A stretch of 64,000 nucleotides of DNA from Cyanoderma ruficeps. Its lineage: Eukaryota; Chordata; Aves; Passeriformes; Timaliidae. A program made the position numbers and the translations under genes. Positions 51,501 to 60,172 of the stretch are shown here, piece by piece; position 1 is the stretch's first letter; every line of letters begins with the position of its first letter. The stretch spans positions 4,558,514 through 4,622,513 of the forward strand of contig VZDJ01000034.1 of assembly GCA_008694505.1 (NCBI GenBank), written 5' to 3'. The notes below the pieces were generated by a model. That model searched no databases, was not told the DNA's origin, and saw only the letters and a program-made list of their open reading frames with translations.

Positions 51501-53083
51501 CTTTTGACATCCCTCAGAACTCTGCTGCAGCACCTGGAACAGCAGCATCGCCCCAGCTTTAAAGAGAGGGATGGGGAATCCAAATTGACTGATCTACAGA
51601 AATTTAAACAGACACTATTAATTTGCAGCAGCAAGCCAGAGCTCCTGAATCACCCTTCCAGCACTGCAGAATGCCAAATCCTTCCAAAAAAAGAGTTTTC
51701 ACCGAGCCAAGGGCAGGCAGGAGTACTTGACACACAAACACAATGCACCTAGAAATCCTGTGAGTCCTGTGTTTACCTCTTTAGAGCTGCTTACATTCCC
51801 ATTTTTTACCCTTGTCATGTCTAAAGTAAATATCTCTGCTCATTACAGCACAAATACTGCTCATGGAAGGGTGCCATGCTTAGTGCTGGGCATTGAAACA
51901 GCTCTGTTTCTAAAGAGAAATTATTTAAGGGCTGGAAAACCCTGGCAGAGCTGTTCTGAATGAATCTACTCCTCTAATCCAGACTTTACAGAATTAGGAC
52001 ACACGACTGTAAAGGGGATTTGAATGAAACTTGACGAATGCATGTTTTAAAGGGGGGGAAAAATCATGTATTGCAGGTGATGCAATAATCCAATGTGGAG
52101 TGATATGTGTCATTTGAAATATCCATTTCCTGGCTGGAGGGCCTCTCTGCAGAATGACAAAGTCAGTGACAGTGTTCAGCTCACAGATGGAAAAAGTAGG
52201 AAAGCAGAGTCTTTGCAGAGAGGGAAACAGGAATGTCCTGGCCATGAACAGGGGCTGTCAAAGGCACAAGGGACGTGGGTAGAAAGTGGCTCTGACCTTG
52301 GCTAGACCCTGCTCAAGCAGAACCTTTGCACAGAGGGAAACAGGAACATCCTGTCCATGCACAGGTGATGTCAAAGGCTGTCCCAGCACAGGGGACATGG
52401 GCACGAGGTGGCTGTCCTCTTGCCTAGACTCTGCTCAAGCAAAACCTTTGCACAGAGGGAAACAGGAATGTCCTGGCCATGAACAGGGGCTGTCAAAGGC
52501 TGTCCCAGCACAGGGGACATGGGCACGAGGTGACTGTCCTCTTGCCTAGACCCGGCTCAAGCAAACCCTTTGCTCAGAGGGAAACAGGAATGTCCTGTCC
52601 ACTCACAGGTGCTGCCAAAGGCTGTCCCAGCACAAGGAACACGGGCAGGAGGTGGCTGTCCTCTTGCCTAGACCCTGCTCAAGCAGAGCCTTTGCACAGA
52701 GGGAAACAGGAACATCCTGTCCACGCACACGGCCCAGCATCGCTCTGCAGGCAGGTGCCAAAGGCTGGCACACGGGGCAGGTGTGACCTGGGACAGGAGG
52801 TGGCCGTGCCAGGGGCTGTCCCCCCGCTGTGCTCACCTATCTGGGCGTTGTCATAGAGCAGCAGGTCGTAAGCCCCCTGGAAGCCCGTGCGATAGTTGGT
52901 CCTGTTGCCCTGATCCCACTGCACCACCACGGTCTTGTCGGGCGTGGTGGGGCTGCCCGTCCGGCCGATCTCCACCACGGTGCCCACGTTGCCCTCGCCG
53001 CTGTCCTGGCTGCCCCATTTCCAGTCCACTCCACGGACTACCCTCATCCCGACCTGCATGCTGGCATGGGGGTCCAGGTCCAT
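24346..53083 (-). CDS. MIB2: MIB2, Mind bomb 2 E3 ubiquitin ligase, complete, 18 coding exons, 954 residues
   Basis: RING-type E3 ligase that ubiquitinates Notch ligands (Delta, Jagged) and drives their endocytosis; known of the family. Minus-strand exons in order: 52837-53083, 50973-51144, 42614-42720, 40656-40850, 39269-39411, 37543-37650, 36345-36449, 35534-35696, 34315-34448, 32395-32543, 31272-31428, 30611-30765, 29975-30101, 29432-29662, 28052-28230, 26882-27066, 26095-26160, 24346-24587. Every phase joins without a frameshift. Domains: MIB/HERC2 1-83, ZZ zinc finger about 86-138, second MIB/HERC2 about 155-235, REP region to about 410, ankyrin repeats about 459-780, first RING 830-864, second RING 910-942. 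The start ATG at 53083 opens [15 protein letters not shown], matching the usual vertebrate N-terminus. One intron uses a GC donor. Confidence 0.97.
24637..24746 (+). repeat. 110-base direct duplicate, copy 1
   Basis: Begins TGAGAGTGATCTCAGCCCTC and ends GCTGACATCACAGCTC. It matches 25471-25580 at all but two positions. It lies in the last MIB2 intron, 50 bases from the RING exon acceptor. Confidence 0.95.
25471..25580 (+). repeat. 110-base direct duplicate, copy 2
   Basis: Begins TGAGAATGATCTCAGCCCTC. Same length and order as copy 1, 834 bases away, in the same intron. I do not recognise the element. Confidence 0.95.
26095..26160 (-). CDS. MIB2: MIB2 exon: end of first RING
   Basis: A 66-base exon reading [19 protein letters not shown]. 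It supplies C854, C861 and C864, completing the first RING across an intron. Confidence 0.95.
26882..27066 (-). CDS. MIB2: MIB2 exon: start of first RING
   Basis: Ends [20 protein letters not shown] then SIVCE. It contributes C830, C833, C845, H847 and C851 of the first RING. The stretch before it is a low-complexity Ser/Thr linker. Confidence 0.96.
28052..28230 (-). CDS. MIB2: MIB2 exon: last ankyrin repeat and linker
   Basis: Reads [20 protein letters not shown] then [20 protein letters not shown] and [36 protein letters not shown] closes the ankyrin stack. Confidence 0.96.
29432..29662 (-). CDS. MIB2: MIB2 exon: ankyrin repeats, fifth
   Basis: Seventy-seven codons, the longest ankyrin exon: [20 protein letters not shown], then [20 protein letters not shown] and [19 protein letters not shown], ending ASLLSK. 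Confidence 0.97.
29975..30101 (-). CDS. MIB2: MIB2 exon: ankyrin repeats, fourth
   Basis: Reads [20 protein letters not shown] then [20 protein letters not shown] and [21 protein letters not shown] is a full ankyrin helix pair. Confidence 0.97.
30611..30765 (-). CDS. MIB2: MIB2 exon: ankyrin repeats, third
   Basis: Reads [20 protein letters not shown] then [20 protein letters not shown] and [11 protein letters not shown]. Ankyrin TPLHYAI motif is clear. Confidence 0.96.
31272..31428 (-). CDS. MIB2: MIB2 exon: ankyrin repeats, second
   Basis: Reads [20 protein letters not shown] then [20 protein letters not shown] and [18 protein letters not shown] donor in phase 0. Confidence 0.97.
31848..32255 (+). 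mobile_element. Solo-LTR-like element in MIB2 intron, antisense to the gene
   Basis: Between a TGTGAGG start and a TACAACA end lie two CCAAT boxes (32119, 32152), a TATAAAAAA box (32166) and two AATAAA signals (32192, 32203), in the order and spacing of a retroviral LTR U3-R-U5. I found no target-site duplication, no primer site and no gag, pol or env reading frame beside it, so any provirus has been lost. The ends are approximate. Confidence 0.55.
32395..32543 (-). CDS. MIB2: MIB2 exon: ankyrin repeats, first
   Basis: Reads [19 protein letters not shown] then [20 protein letters not shown] and [29 protein letters not shown] is a textbook ankyrin helix pair. Very GC-rich third positions. Confidence 0.97.
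34315..34448 (-). CDS. MIB2: MIB2 exon: linker helix region, GC donor
   Basis: Reads [18 protein letters not shown] then [20 protein letters not shown] and QKYPDK. The exon ends AAG and the intron begins GCAAGT, a non-canonical GC donor with otherwise ideal consensus. Confidence 0.93.
34935..35406 (+). repeat. 42-base minisatellite, locus A (MIB2 intron)
   Basis: Unit CCAGCATTTCCAAGTCCTAA plus ATCCTGCATTTTCCCATTAA, about 42 bases. It alternates with a GCCCAGTAAGGCACAGCTGG segment in the first half and becomes nearly perfect at 35285-35400. Confidence 0.93.
35534..35696 (-). CDS. MIB2: MIB2 exon: REP region, part 4
   Basis: Reads [20 protein letters not shown] then [20 protein letters not shown] and [14 protein letters not shown]. 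It closes the REP region and starts the linker to the ankyrin repeats. Confidence 0.95.
36345..36449 (-). CDS. MIB2: MIB2 exon: REP region, part 3
   Basis: Thirty-five codons reading [20 protein letters not shown] then [15 protein letters not shown]. It repeats the GHGxWxxxMA pattern of the exon at 39269. Confidence 0.95.
37543..37650 (-). CDS. MIB2: MIB2 exon: REP region, part 2
   Basis: Thirty-six codons reading [20 protein letters not shown] then [16 protein letters not shown]. It has an AAAG acceptor without a strong C/T tract and a GTAGGT donor. Confidence 0.95.
37826..37982 (+). repeat. 42-base minisatellite, locus B (MIB2 intron)
   Basis: Three to four copies of the same unit as locus A, here with ATTCTGCATTTTCCCATTAA and CCCAGCATTTCC. 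It is in the intron next to exon 37543-37650. Confidence 0.92.
39269..39411 (-). CDS. MIB2: MIB2 exon: REP region, part 1
   Basis: Reads [20 protein letters not shown] then [20 protein letters not shown] and WNPKMAE, with a GTATGT donor in phase 0. The FQHGDKVK...[11 protein letters not shown] block is a MIB repeat element. Confidence 0.96.
40656..40850 (-). CDS. MIB2: MIB2 exon: rest of second MIB/HERC2 domain
   Basis: Reads [20 protein letters not shown] then [40 protein letters not shown] and [18 protein letters not shown] is the conserved core. Confidence 0.97.
   Translation of the reverse strand, partial: GVRVRLAAWWISGAGTWRPAAASPASPGPTEPPTSTGWATRERWTSNVLWRLLGASTTRSTSQN
42614..42720 (-). 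CDS. MIB2: MIB2 exon: start of second MIB/HERC2 domain
   Basis: Reads [18 protein letters not shown] then [28 protein letters not shown] mirrors the VDWKWG signature of the first domain. T-rich acceptor, GTAAGC donor. Confidence 0.95.
44661..44833 (+). repeat. Dispersed duplicate, copy 1 (about 173 bases)
   Basis: Shares TGTGCTCAAGTT, CCCTCAGAACTCTGCTGCAG, TTTAAAGAGAGGGATG and GCAGCAGCAAGCCAGAGCTC in the same order with 51469-51646. I do not recognise the family. Confidence 0.88.
48389..48478 (+). repeat. Short direct duplicate in MIB2 intron
   Basis: GCTTCCAGGACATTCCAGAG followed by TTTCAGTTCAG occurs twice, about 60 bases apart. Confidence 0.85.
49940..50948 (+). repeat. Tandem repeat array, unit about 195-230 bases, five copies
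   Basis: The block GGGTTATTTTGCACAGCCCT plus GAGGAGCACAGAGCAGGTTT recurs near 50056, 50254, 50484, 50683 and 50874, each followed by GATCAACAAAACCTGAGCAC and CATCCAGACATGTAAAAATT. It stops about 25 bases from the donor of the ZZ exon. Confidence 0.95.
50973..51144 (-). CDS. MIB2: MIB2 exon: ZZ zinc finger
   Basis: Reads [20 protein letters not shown] then [20 protein letters not shown] and [17 protein letters not shown]. The paired CxxC motifs and His residues of a ZZ finger are complete. The donor at 50972 lies only some 25 bases from a tandem repeat array. Confidence 0.97.
51173..51430 (+). repeat. 91-base tandem repeat, three copies
   Basis: AATTCCAGGGAAAATCAGGC plus CATCCCTTCCAGCACTGCAG repeats with a 91-base period, just upstream (minus strand) of the ZZ exon acceptor. 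A partial copy returns at about 51651-51685. Confidence 0.93.
51469..51646 (+). repeat. Dispersed duplicate, copy 2 (about 178 bases)
   Basis: Same blocks and order as 44661-44833, same orientation, 6.8 kb apart and in a different MIB2 intron. Divergence is visibly higher than in the 110-base pair at 24637. Confidence 0.88.
52206..52740 (+). repeat. About 120-base tandem repeat, five copies
   Basis: Unit marked by CCTTTGCACAGAGGGAAACA, GGCTGTCCCAGCACAGGGGA and GAGGTGGCTGTCCTCTTGCC. Spacings are about 111, 120, 121 and 121 bases. It lies in the intron after the first MIB2 coding exon. Confidence 0.95.
52837..53083 (-). CDS. MIB2: MIB2 first coding exon: first MIB/HERC2 domain
   Basis: Starts [18 protein letters not shown], then [20 protein letters not shown] and ends LLLYDNAQI plus one base. 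VDWKWG and VVVQWDQG are MIB/HERC2 signatures. The exon could extend upstream as 5' UTR to 53087 (TTGCTGTGCAG acceptor) or to 53187 (CATTCCAG acceptor). Confidence 0.96.
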
Positions 53084-53101
53084 GGATCTGCACAGCAAAC
53101 C

Positions 53102-53187
53102 CTAAAACTCCTCCTCCTGAGGGGTCTCGGAGACGGGCGGGATCACCGGCAGCGCTGGCGGCGTCGTGGGCAGCATGGTCAGCACGC
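53102..53187 (-). CDS. Candidate exon: C-terminal end of an unrecognised protein, or MIB2 5' UTR with an upstream ORF
   Basis: After a CATTCCAG acceptor, a GC-rich block reads VLTMLPTTPPALPVIPPV then SETPQEEEF and TAG. Almost every third base is G or C, like the nearby MIB2 exons and unlike the AT-rich surroundings. The TAG lies 18 bases before the MIB2 ATG and is in the same frame. Read from its own ATG (53176) it would be a 24-codon upstream ORF in the MIB2 leader. Read from the exon at 53671 it would be the end of a separate membrane protein. I do not recognise the sequence. Confidence 0.4.
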
Positions 53188-53199
53188 CTGGAATGACAA

Positions 53200-53560
53200 C
53201 GGGAATTTTCAGGTGATGCCACTTCGTGTGTCACGTTTCCCTTGGAAATACAACAGGAATTCAGGTTATGCCACTCCACACATCACATTTCCCTTGAAAA
53301 TACAACAGGAATTCAGGCTATGACACTCCACATGTCACATTTCCCTTGAAAATATAACAGGAATTTGGGTGAGGTCACTCCACACGTCACATTTCCCCTG
53401 GAAATACAACAGGAATTCGGGTGAGGTCACTCCACACGTCACATTTCCCCTGGAAATACAACAGGAACTTGGGTGAAGCCACTCATACGTCACATTTCCC
53501 CTGGAAATACAACAGGAATTCAGGTGATGCCACTCCACATGTCACATTTCCCCTCCCAGA
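53200..53560 (+). repeat. About 60-base tandem repeat, six copies
   Basis: Unit CACTCCACACGTCACATTTC plus CCCTGGAAATACAACAGGAA plus TTCGGGTGAGGT. It sits directly upstream (minus strand) of the small exon at 53102-53187. Confidence 0.95.
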
Positions 53561-53670
53561 ATGATCTGGCTGCAGCAAAAGCCTGACCTGCTGAAGAGAT
53601 AAATCTCTCTTTTATTCAGAACTGGGATTCTCACAGTTTAAGCACTGATAGGAATGATATAAAAACTAAC

Positions 53671-53887
53671 CAGGCTTCCAAGGCTCATCAGCATCTGCAA
53701 TAAAATCCAAAAACTTGTTCCAGAGAGCTGTGCATGCAGGAAGAGAACTGGACAAGGGGTCTACAAAATTCCAGTACCAGCCCTTGATTCCAAACTCAAG
53801 GATAAGCACAAGAGCCAGAAGAGACACAAGAGCAGCAGAAACAAGCAAGCACAGTAAATAAAATTGAAAGAAATGACCAAGAAAAAA
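53671..53887 (-). CDS. Candidate exon: membrane-spanning segment of an unrecognised protein
   Basis: After a CCTTCTAG acceptor, 72 codons stay open: FFLGHFFQFYLLCLLVSA, ALVSLLALVLILEFGIKGWY, WNFVDPLSSSLPACTALWNK and FLDFIADADEPWKP, then one base and a GTTAGT donor. It contains one strong hydrophobic helix followed by an aromatic, acidic tail. The split codon joins in frame to 53187 to give Gly and VLTML. I could not find convincing upstream exons, and codon use is AT-rich, unlike 53102-53187. It may be chance. Confidence 0.3.
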
Positions 53888-56800
53888 CTAGAAGGACGAT
53901 TTTACCAATAAAAGTCATTCTCAGTCTATTTTCAGGCAGTCTCCTCACATGCATCTTTTCTTAATACAGCACTGTCGAGTTTCACTTCTAGTCAGTTCTG
54001 GTTTTGATTTGAGGATACAGGAAGTTTTAAAACCTGAAAGAAGCATTTGTCTGTTCTCCCCAAGTCATGGCAGTTTTTCAAAAACATGGCCAATGTCAGA
54101 TTAATTTCAGTCTTTTCCTGTTATTTATCCAGGAGCTACAGCAGGAACAGGGAAGGGCTGCTGCTCAACCTGCAATAAACCCAGCAGATTTAGTGCTGGG
54201 ATCAGTGAGACAGGGACAGCCTTCCCAACTGTTGCCATGACGATGGGTAAATGAGGTGAACACCACACAGATGCAGCACATCCTCAATTCTGAATTAAAT
54301 CAGATTCTTAAATCAAGCAGATTCTCAAATCCTTGTTTCTCTCTTTACCAGCACGACAAGACAGAGGAGGATGATGTGGCTTTCAATAAGCAGAGCCTGG
54401 AAAAATCTCCTGCAGCATCCTCGGGCATCCCTGGGTCTCCCTCTTTCTCCTGAGCTAACCTAACATCCAGATTTTCTCAAAAATCAAAGAAAAAAAAGGC
54501 CCAAGAGGATGCCAAGGGATAAATAATGCAGATGGCACAAGCAAAGCTCCCCCAGTGCCACGACACAGAGGGTGAGGAGCTGGTCCAGCTCAGGGGATGT
54601 GCTCCCAGTAGCAGGAGCAGCTCTGGGCCCTGGGATGTGCTGTCAACGCTCCCACCCACCAATAAAAGCAACCGAAACCACCAAACCCTAAAAATAAAAC
54701 CCGTCCTCCAGCCAAACATCCCCTTTTGAACGCACGGAGGAGTCGTTTGATGCAAAACCGCATTTCCAGCGTGAGCCCGATTTCTGCTCAGCCCCAGCAG
54801 CTTCTCTGCAGCTCCTGCCTCTCCCTGTCCTCACTGCCGTGACATCCAAACCCCTGTCACAACGAGAACAGCATCAAACCCAGCTGTCCTTGTGAACTTC
54901 ACATCATCCTCCCCTTCTAATCATCACTAAAAGTCGCTCCGGGCGGCTCTTTCATTTGTTTTTTGTGGGGGTGGACGTAACATCGCTGAGCTGAAGGTGC
55001 ACCGGTGTTTACTGTCTTTGTGAGAGCAGGAATTATCAAAGAATATCCTTTTTAGAGCCTGGTGAGATTCTCCCTCTTGTTCCAGATCAGAGATGAATAA
55101 AATGGACTATTTATTGCTTCAACTAAGAGGCAGAACTGCTTTTTTTAAAAGGCTGCTATGAATCAGTCAAGGCAGTCAAGCAGAGAAAACAAATGGGAAC
55201 ATCCAACAATGCAAAATGAAGCATGATTCAATTATTGTTACAGGGCTTTTCCCTAAAAAAGAACCACCACCACCCCTTCCTGCTTCTTCTGAGGGAACTG
55301 GGGGTGGGTACTAACAGTGGGAAAAGGAATTCCACGCTTAGAGAAGGAAGCAACAAATTCCACAGGGCACTGGATGGGGTAGAGGGTCACTTCCCAGCCT
55401 TAAGAGTTTTCTGCCATCTCACTGGGCCTTCTTCCTCTCCTCAGGAATGAATGAACCACCACAGGCTCAGAATTGCCAGTATTCCAAGGAAGGCAACGCC
55501 AGTTCCAGCAATTATTGATCAAAGAACGTTCCGGGCTGTCCCACAAACCCACAAAAAGCAAATCCCTACAGCAGAAAGGAGGATAATCCCTCCCTACCTG
55601 AGAAAAGCAGAGCAGGCTGGCCCTGACACATCCTGAGCAGCGCCCAGCAGAGAATCCCTGACAGCAGAGCCAACCCTGTGCCCCAGAAAGACAAACCCAC
55701 ACTTTTCCCTGGGCACCTTCTTCCCACAAATCCTGGATGCTGCTGGAGCTCAGCTGTGATGCTGAATGCTTTTAGAAGAGCTGCAAAAAACCACCAGCAG
55801 ATGTGAATATTCCAGTTTTCCACACAGGAAGGCACCAAGAGCATGCTGCACTCCCAGCTGCTCTGCAGGGGAGATGCAGAACAGGAGGAAAGGGCTGCTC
55901 AAAAAACCTTCACCAGATGAATTACGGCGCCCTTGTGGTCTGAGCCTTGCCAGAGCAGCATTATTGACTTCCTAAGTGGAAATGTTTCACTCACTGGAGC
56001 AAATACTCCTCCCTTGATGCTGCCTGGGCTGTAATTATTCCAGGCAAGGACAGGTAGAGCTGCCAGAAATGATTCACAGAGAAAACATCCATTTCCCATG
56101 GGAATTTCAAGTAATCATGGCAGATTTCTGAATCCTCATCTAAACCATCTGACCTTGCCTACTGTGACACAGGAAAGAGCAGCCTAGATAAAAATCTCTC
56201 AGCTTTAGGAAATTCCACTAAAACTTAACAGGAAAACAAAAGAAAAAGGCACATAGTCCAGCTTTCAGCCCCCAGCATTTTAGCTACAATAACTGCGACA
56301 ACTTTCTGCCAATATTCAACTGTGACAGCCCAATTTCCACCTGGTGGGAGGCAAAGGTTGCTGCTGCTCTGGCCCCACAGCAAACAGAACCCAGCGCTGG
56401 CAAAAATCAGTGCCTGGAACCCGGTGAGCACATTATTTGAACAGCATGGTAAACAGGGGAAGTGTTTAAAAGAAGAAGAAAAACAAACCACCAGCTTCTT
56501 TTCTTCCCTTTACACATTTGAATTGTCTTCTGAGGTGAATTGCTCCAGTTCAGAGAGATTTGCCCATGCAGGAGTTGCTTCCTCAGGCTGCTGCAAATCA
56601 CACACTTCTCCCAAAATTCCCAACTTCCCCAATGGATCAGCCCCCACAGCAGCCAGCACTGCACTGCACACTTTGGAAATAACATCACTGTCCATTTCTT
56701 ACTCTTCCCACACTTCCATTGCCAATAAACAAAGTCTTACCAAGCCATTAAAAGTGTAGATCGATCAGTCACCACCACTGTAAAGCTTCAAGACTTAATT

Positions 56801-57276
56801 CTGCATATCCTCACATTAAGAATAACAATACAGACACAATTTTAGTGAAATGGCTGAATTAAGCCGGCTCATATTGACTTAAAACCTGCTGGTTTTTAGC
56901 AGTACCACTTTCTCCACTGCTCCTGTGAGTATTTCCCTACAGAAATAAGGCCCAGGAGGGTTTTCCCCCCTCTCCTGACACAAATTCCACAGCTCAGTGC
57001 CTGCCCAGAGCTCACCTGCACCATCAAGTATTGTTCCCTACCCGTTCTCCTACCTGCAAGCCAGAAATGAATATTTTTGTGTTCTTTAATAACAGACAAC
57101 CAGGATCAAATACCTCTGCTCAAGGCTTAGAGCTGCTAAGTTTATTACCAAAGTTAGCATTCATGCCAAAAAACCTTAAATTCACACAAATATAGTCGCT
57201 ATTAGATGAAAACAGAGCAGAAAACCAGCAAAACACACAGGAAATGAATATTTTTGACCCACCACCACACGGACAG

Positions 57277-57421
57277 GGCCTTGCAGCAGAGAAGTTGTGG
57301 CTGCCCCATCCCTGGAAGTGTCCAAGGCCAGGCTGGACGGGGCTTGGATCAATCTGGGGTAGTGGAAATAGGATGGGATTTAATGTCCCCTCCAACCCAA
57401 ACCAGTCTGGAATTCCATGAG
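57277..57421 (+). mobile_element. CR1 LINE 3' fragment
   Basis: CCATCCCTGGAAGTGTCCAA, GGCCAGGCTGGACGGGGCTT and GTCCCCTCCAACCCAAACCA are hallmarks of the 3' tail of avian CR1 retroposons, which are usually 5' truncated as here. It ends near ATTCCATGAGATTCC, a decayed form of the short terminal repeats of CR1. Confidence 0.8.
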
Positions 57422-59930
57422 ATTCCCCTGCAAAGCCCCAAGGCCTCGATGACATTTTTCTTCCCTTCTCCTCGTGCAGCCAGGAATTTTGTTTAGTCTA
57501 AAATTTTGCAAGATGGCATCACTGGCACAGGGGAGGGGAGGCAGAGAGGAGCAGATGCTGCTTTTGTGGCTTAAATACCAACAGCAGATAAACGAAGGCA
57601 TTTTACTGATAAATCAGTCTGAGCTGAAATCAAAAAAATCAAGATATGGGGCAGCTGCCACTGGTGAAACCAATCAATTAAAAAAAAAAAAAGAAAAATC
57701 TAAACCCTGCATGAGGTGAAATCATTTCCAGGGCCCAAACCTCACGTGCTCCCGGAGTATATTTAACTGCATTACATAAACAGAATAAAGCAGGTGATTA
57801 ATAAGCCTTTGCTCAGGGATTAATATCTTGTCATTCCAGCATGAGAGCAGGCACAGGCACATCCTGAAACGCAGGGATGAAATGCTAAAAATAAGCAGGC
57901 TCAGAGTCCCCACCTAGCATTTTATCTCTGCAATCAACACTTTTGGCCTTTACAAATGCCAGCCCATTGATCTGTTTTGCCCAAACTGAATTTTCCGTCC
58001 CGTTTTACGCTGGTTGTGCTCTGGCACTCAGTCGTTCCTTTCCCTTCGGGCAATGTTTGAGTGGTTCTCGCTCTGCTTTTCCATCTGTTCCTTCACCTTG
58101 GTTAAAGGATGCAGGTCTAAAGGAAGCACCAGCAAATTTATTAATATTCAGGAGCGGCAGCTTTGTGCTAACTCTTCATTCCAGCATTCTGGTTCCCCCA
58201 AGAAAAACGGACACCAACCTCAGAATAAATGATCTAAATAAATGAAAGGTGGAAGAAGTTAGAGAGAAGTTACACATCTTAAATTTTGAGTTGTGTGTGA
58301 GTGTGGCAGGACCCAAAAGCTGCAGTGGACACAAAAACTGAACTGAGCTGGCCTTGAACCTTCAATTTAACTCAGATTTCAACCCCCCCCTGTGATGACC
58401 ACAGAAAAGGGAACCTGCTCCAAAAACAATCTGCACAAAATCCAAACCGGCTTTGTCACTGAGAGCTGCGGACCAAAAAGGGCTTTTTGTCAGCACTGAG
58501 TAACAAAATTAATTAAACAGAAAGTGACAGTGACCACCCGGGAGCAAAGACACGACACAACCTTTTTCATGAATCAGCTCCCTGCCAACTGCAGGACTGA
58601 ACCACGAAACCAACTTGGATTGCACAAGGGTCAATATTTGCTTTAAAACACTGAAATGCAAACAGCACCTTTAGGAAACGCCGCCACAAACCACAAATAA
58701 ACAGCTGGCACAGGCTGCCACCAGCAGAAGCTGTGGCACACCACAGGGTGCTGGCTTGGGCTGGGATTTATTTCATTTCCTTCACTGCAGCTTGTCTGAT
58801 GTTCTGGTTTTGTGACCCTGACAGCACAGGGAGGGTTTGGGCTGGGGCTGAACAATCAAAAAAAACCAAACTTTTCTGGTTTTCCCAGCGAGGCTGAGGG
58901 TGCACAGGAATTTGGGAGGGAACAGCCAAGGGTAGCTGACCCTGAGGGACTACAGGTGCTCAGCAATAAAAACTGGGGGGAGAAATAGGAAAAGGGGAAT
59001 GTTTGGAGTCTTTCTGCCTTCCCAAGCAATCCTTGCACTTGAGGAATTCCTTAATTTTACCCTTCCAGTCCTGTTCCCTGTCCCACTGGGGTGAAAGGGA
59101 GCTGCCTGCCAGGGTTAACCCACCCCACACAGAAAGGTGGAACATCTTCTGCCAGCTCAGGGATGCTCAAAATTCACATTTCTACGTCAACATTCATCAA
59201 ACCCTACAAAACCACAAGTTCCCTCTACCAGCTTCTACTCCACAGAAAAACTTCAGGCTTTTTTTGTTGTTTTTTTTTGGTTTTTTTGGGTTTTTTTTCT
59301 GAGATCAGTGCTCGTGTGCCCAGTGGAGAATTAAAAGTGATTACAAGTGGAAGTTCACACAGGGCATCTCGTGGCTCTCTCTTATTACAGCCCATGAGAT
59401 AATTGCTCATGAGCCCGATGAAATTTCCTTCTGGCTTTTGATGAACTGTGTTCTTTCCAGGAGGGAGAAAAAACAGCTCCGGCCATTTGCTTTAATTGGA
59501 GCTGACAGTTTGCAGATTTGAGCCTGGAGCCTCAAAAAAGCTCAGCAGCTGATGAGAAAGAATCCACTTTTTCCTCAACAGCAGATCTCCCGGTTAAATT
59601 TACATTGCTTTGCAGAAAAAACAAATACTCCCCGCCCACACACACACACAACCACTAGGTAATGTTGTTTAAGGGGAAAAATTATAAAAAAAGCAATTAT
59701 CTGCTAAGTTTGAATGAAGGTCTTTATATAGAAAAAAACGGGAGGATGGTATTTTAACTTTCCCGTGGAAGATCTCTGTGGAAAAGAAACAAAAACTCAA
59801 TATTATTGTATTGAGTGATTCCTGTCCATTTCCTGCCAGGAATCACCATCACTTTTCTGCCCCTTGGCACTAAGAGGTCAATAATCACCTGCCTCCCTTG
59901 TTTCTGTGCCCAGTAGAGTGACAAAACCCA

Positions 59931-59931
59931 C

Positions 59932-60003
<72 letters not shown>
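59931..60003 (+). repeat. (AAT)n microsatellite, about 24 copies
   Basis: Uninterrupted ATA/ATT trinucleotide run of about 73 bases. It creates poly-Ile and poly-Leu open frames that are not genes. Confidence 0.98.
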
Positions 60004-60004
<1 letters not shown>

Positions 60005-60104
60005 TTAAATACAACCCACCCAGGGCAGCTGGAAAATCTCCACTGCTTAAAGAACAAGCTTAACAGATGCATCAGGAAGGGTTTCAGTGTACTCTATCAT
60101 GCCT

Positions 60105-60172
60105 TGTGGAAAAGGATGGACTAGGTGGCCTCAGCAAAATCCCTTCCAGAACTATTTTCAATCATCTAGAAA
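60105..60172 (+). mobile_element. Possible decayed CR1 tail
   Basis: GGATGGACTAGGTGGCCTC then AAATCCCTTCCAGAACTATT resembles the last 60 bases of CR1 but is too short and diverged to be sure. Confidence 0.35.

Noticed and set aside
55440..55735. Two hydrophobic minus-strand stretches (GLALLSGILCWALL; GVAFLGILAILSLWWF) as possible upstream exons of the candidate membrane protein
   Set aside because: An in-frame stop precedes the second, and no donor and acceptor pair links them to 53887 in the right phase.
56510..56695. Minus-strand open frame starting MDSDVISKVCSAVLAAVG
   Set aside because: Looks protein-like, but another frame is equally open and no splice partner was found.
59754..60072. 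Poly-Leu and poly-Ile open frames
   Set aside because: Translation of the AAT microsatellite.
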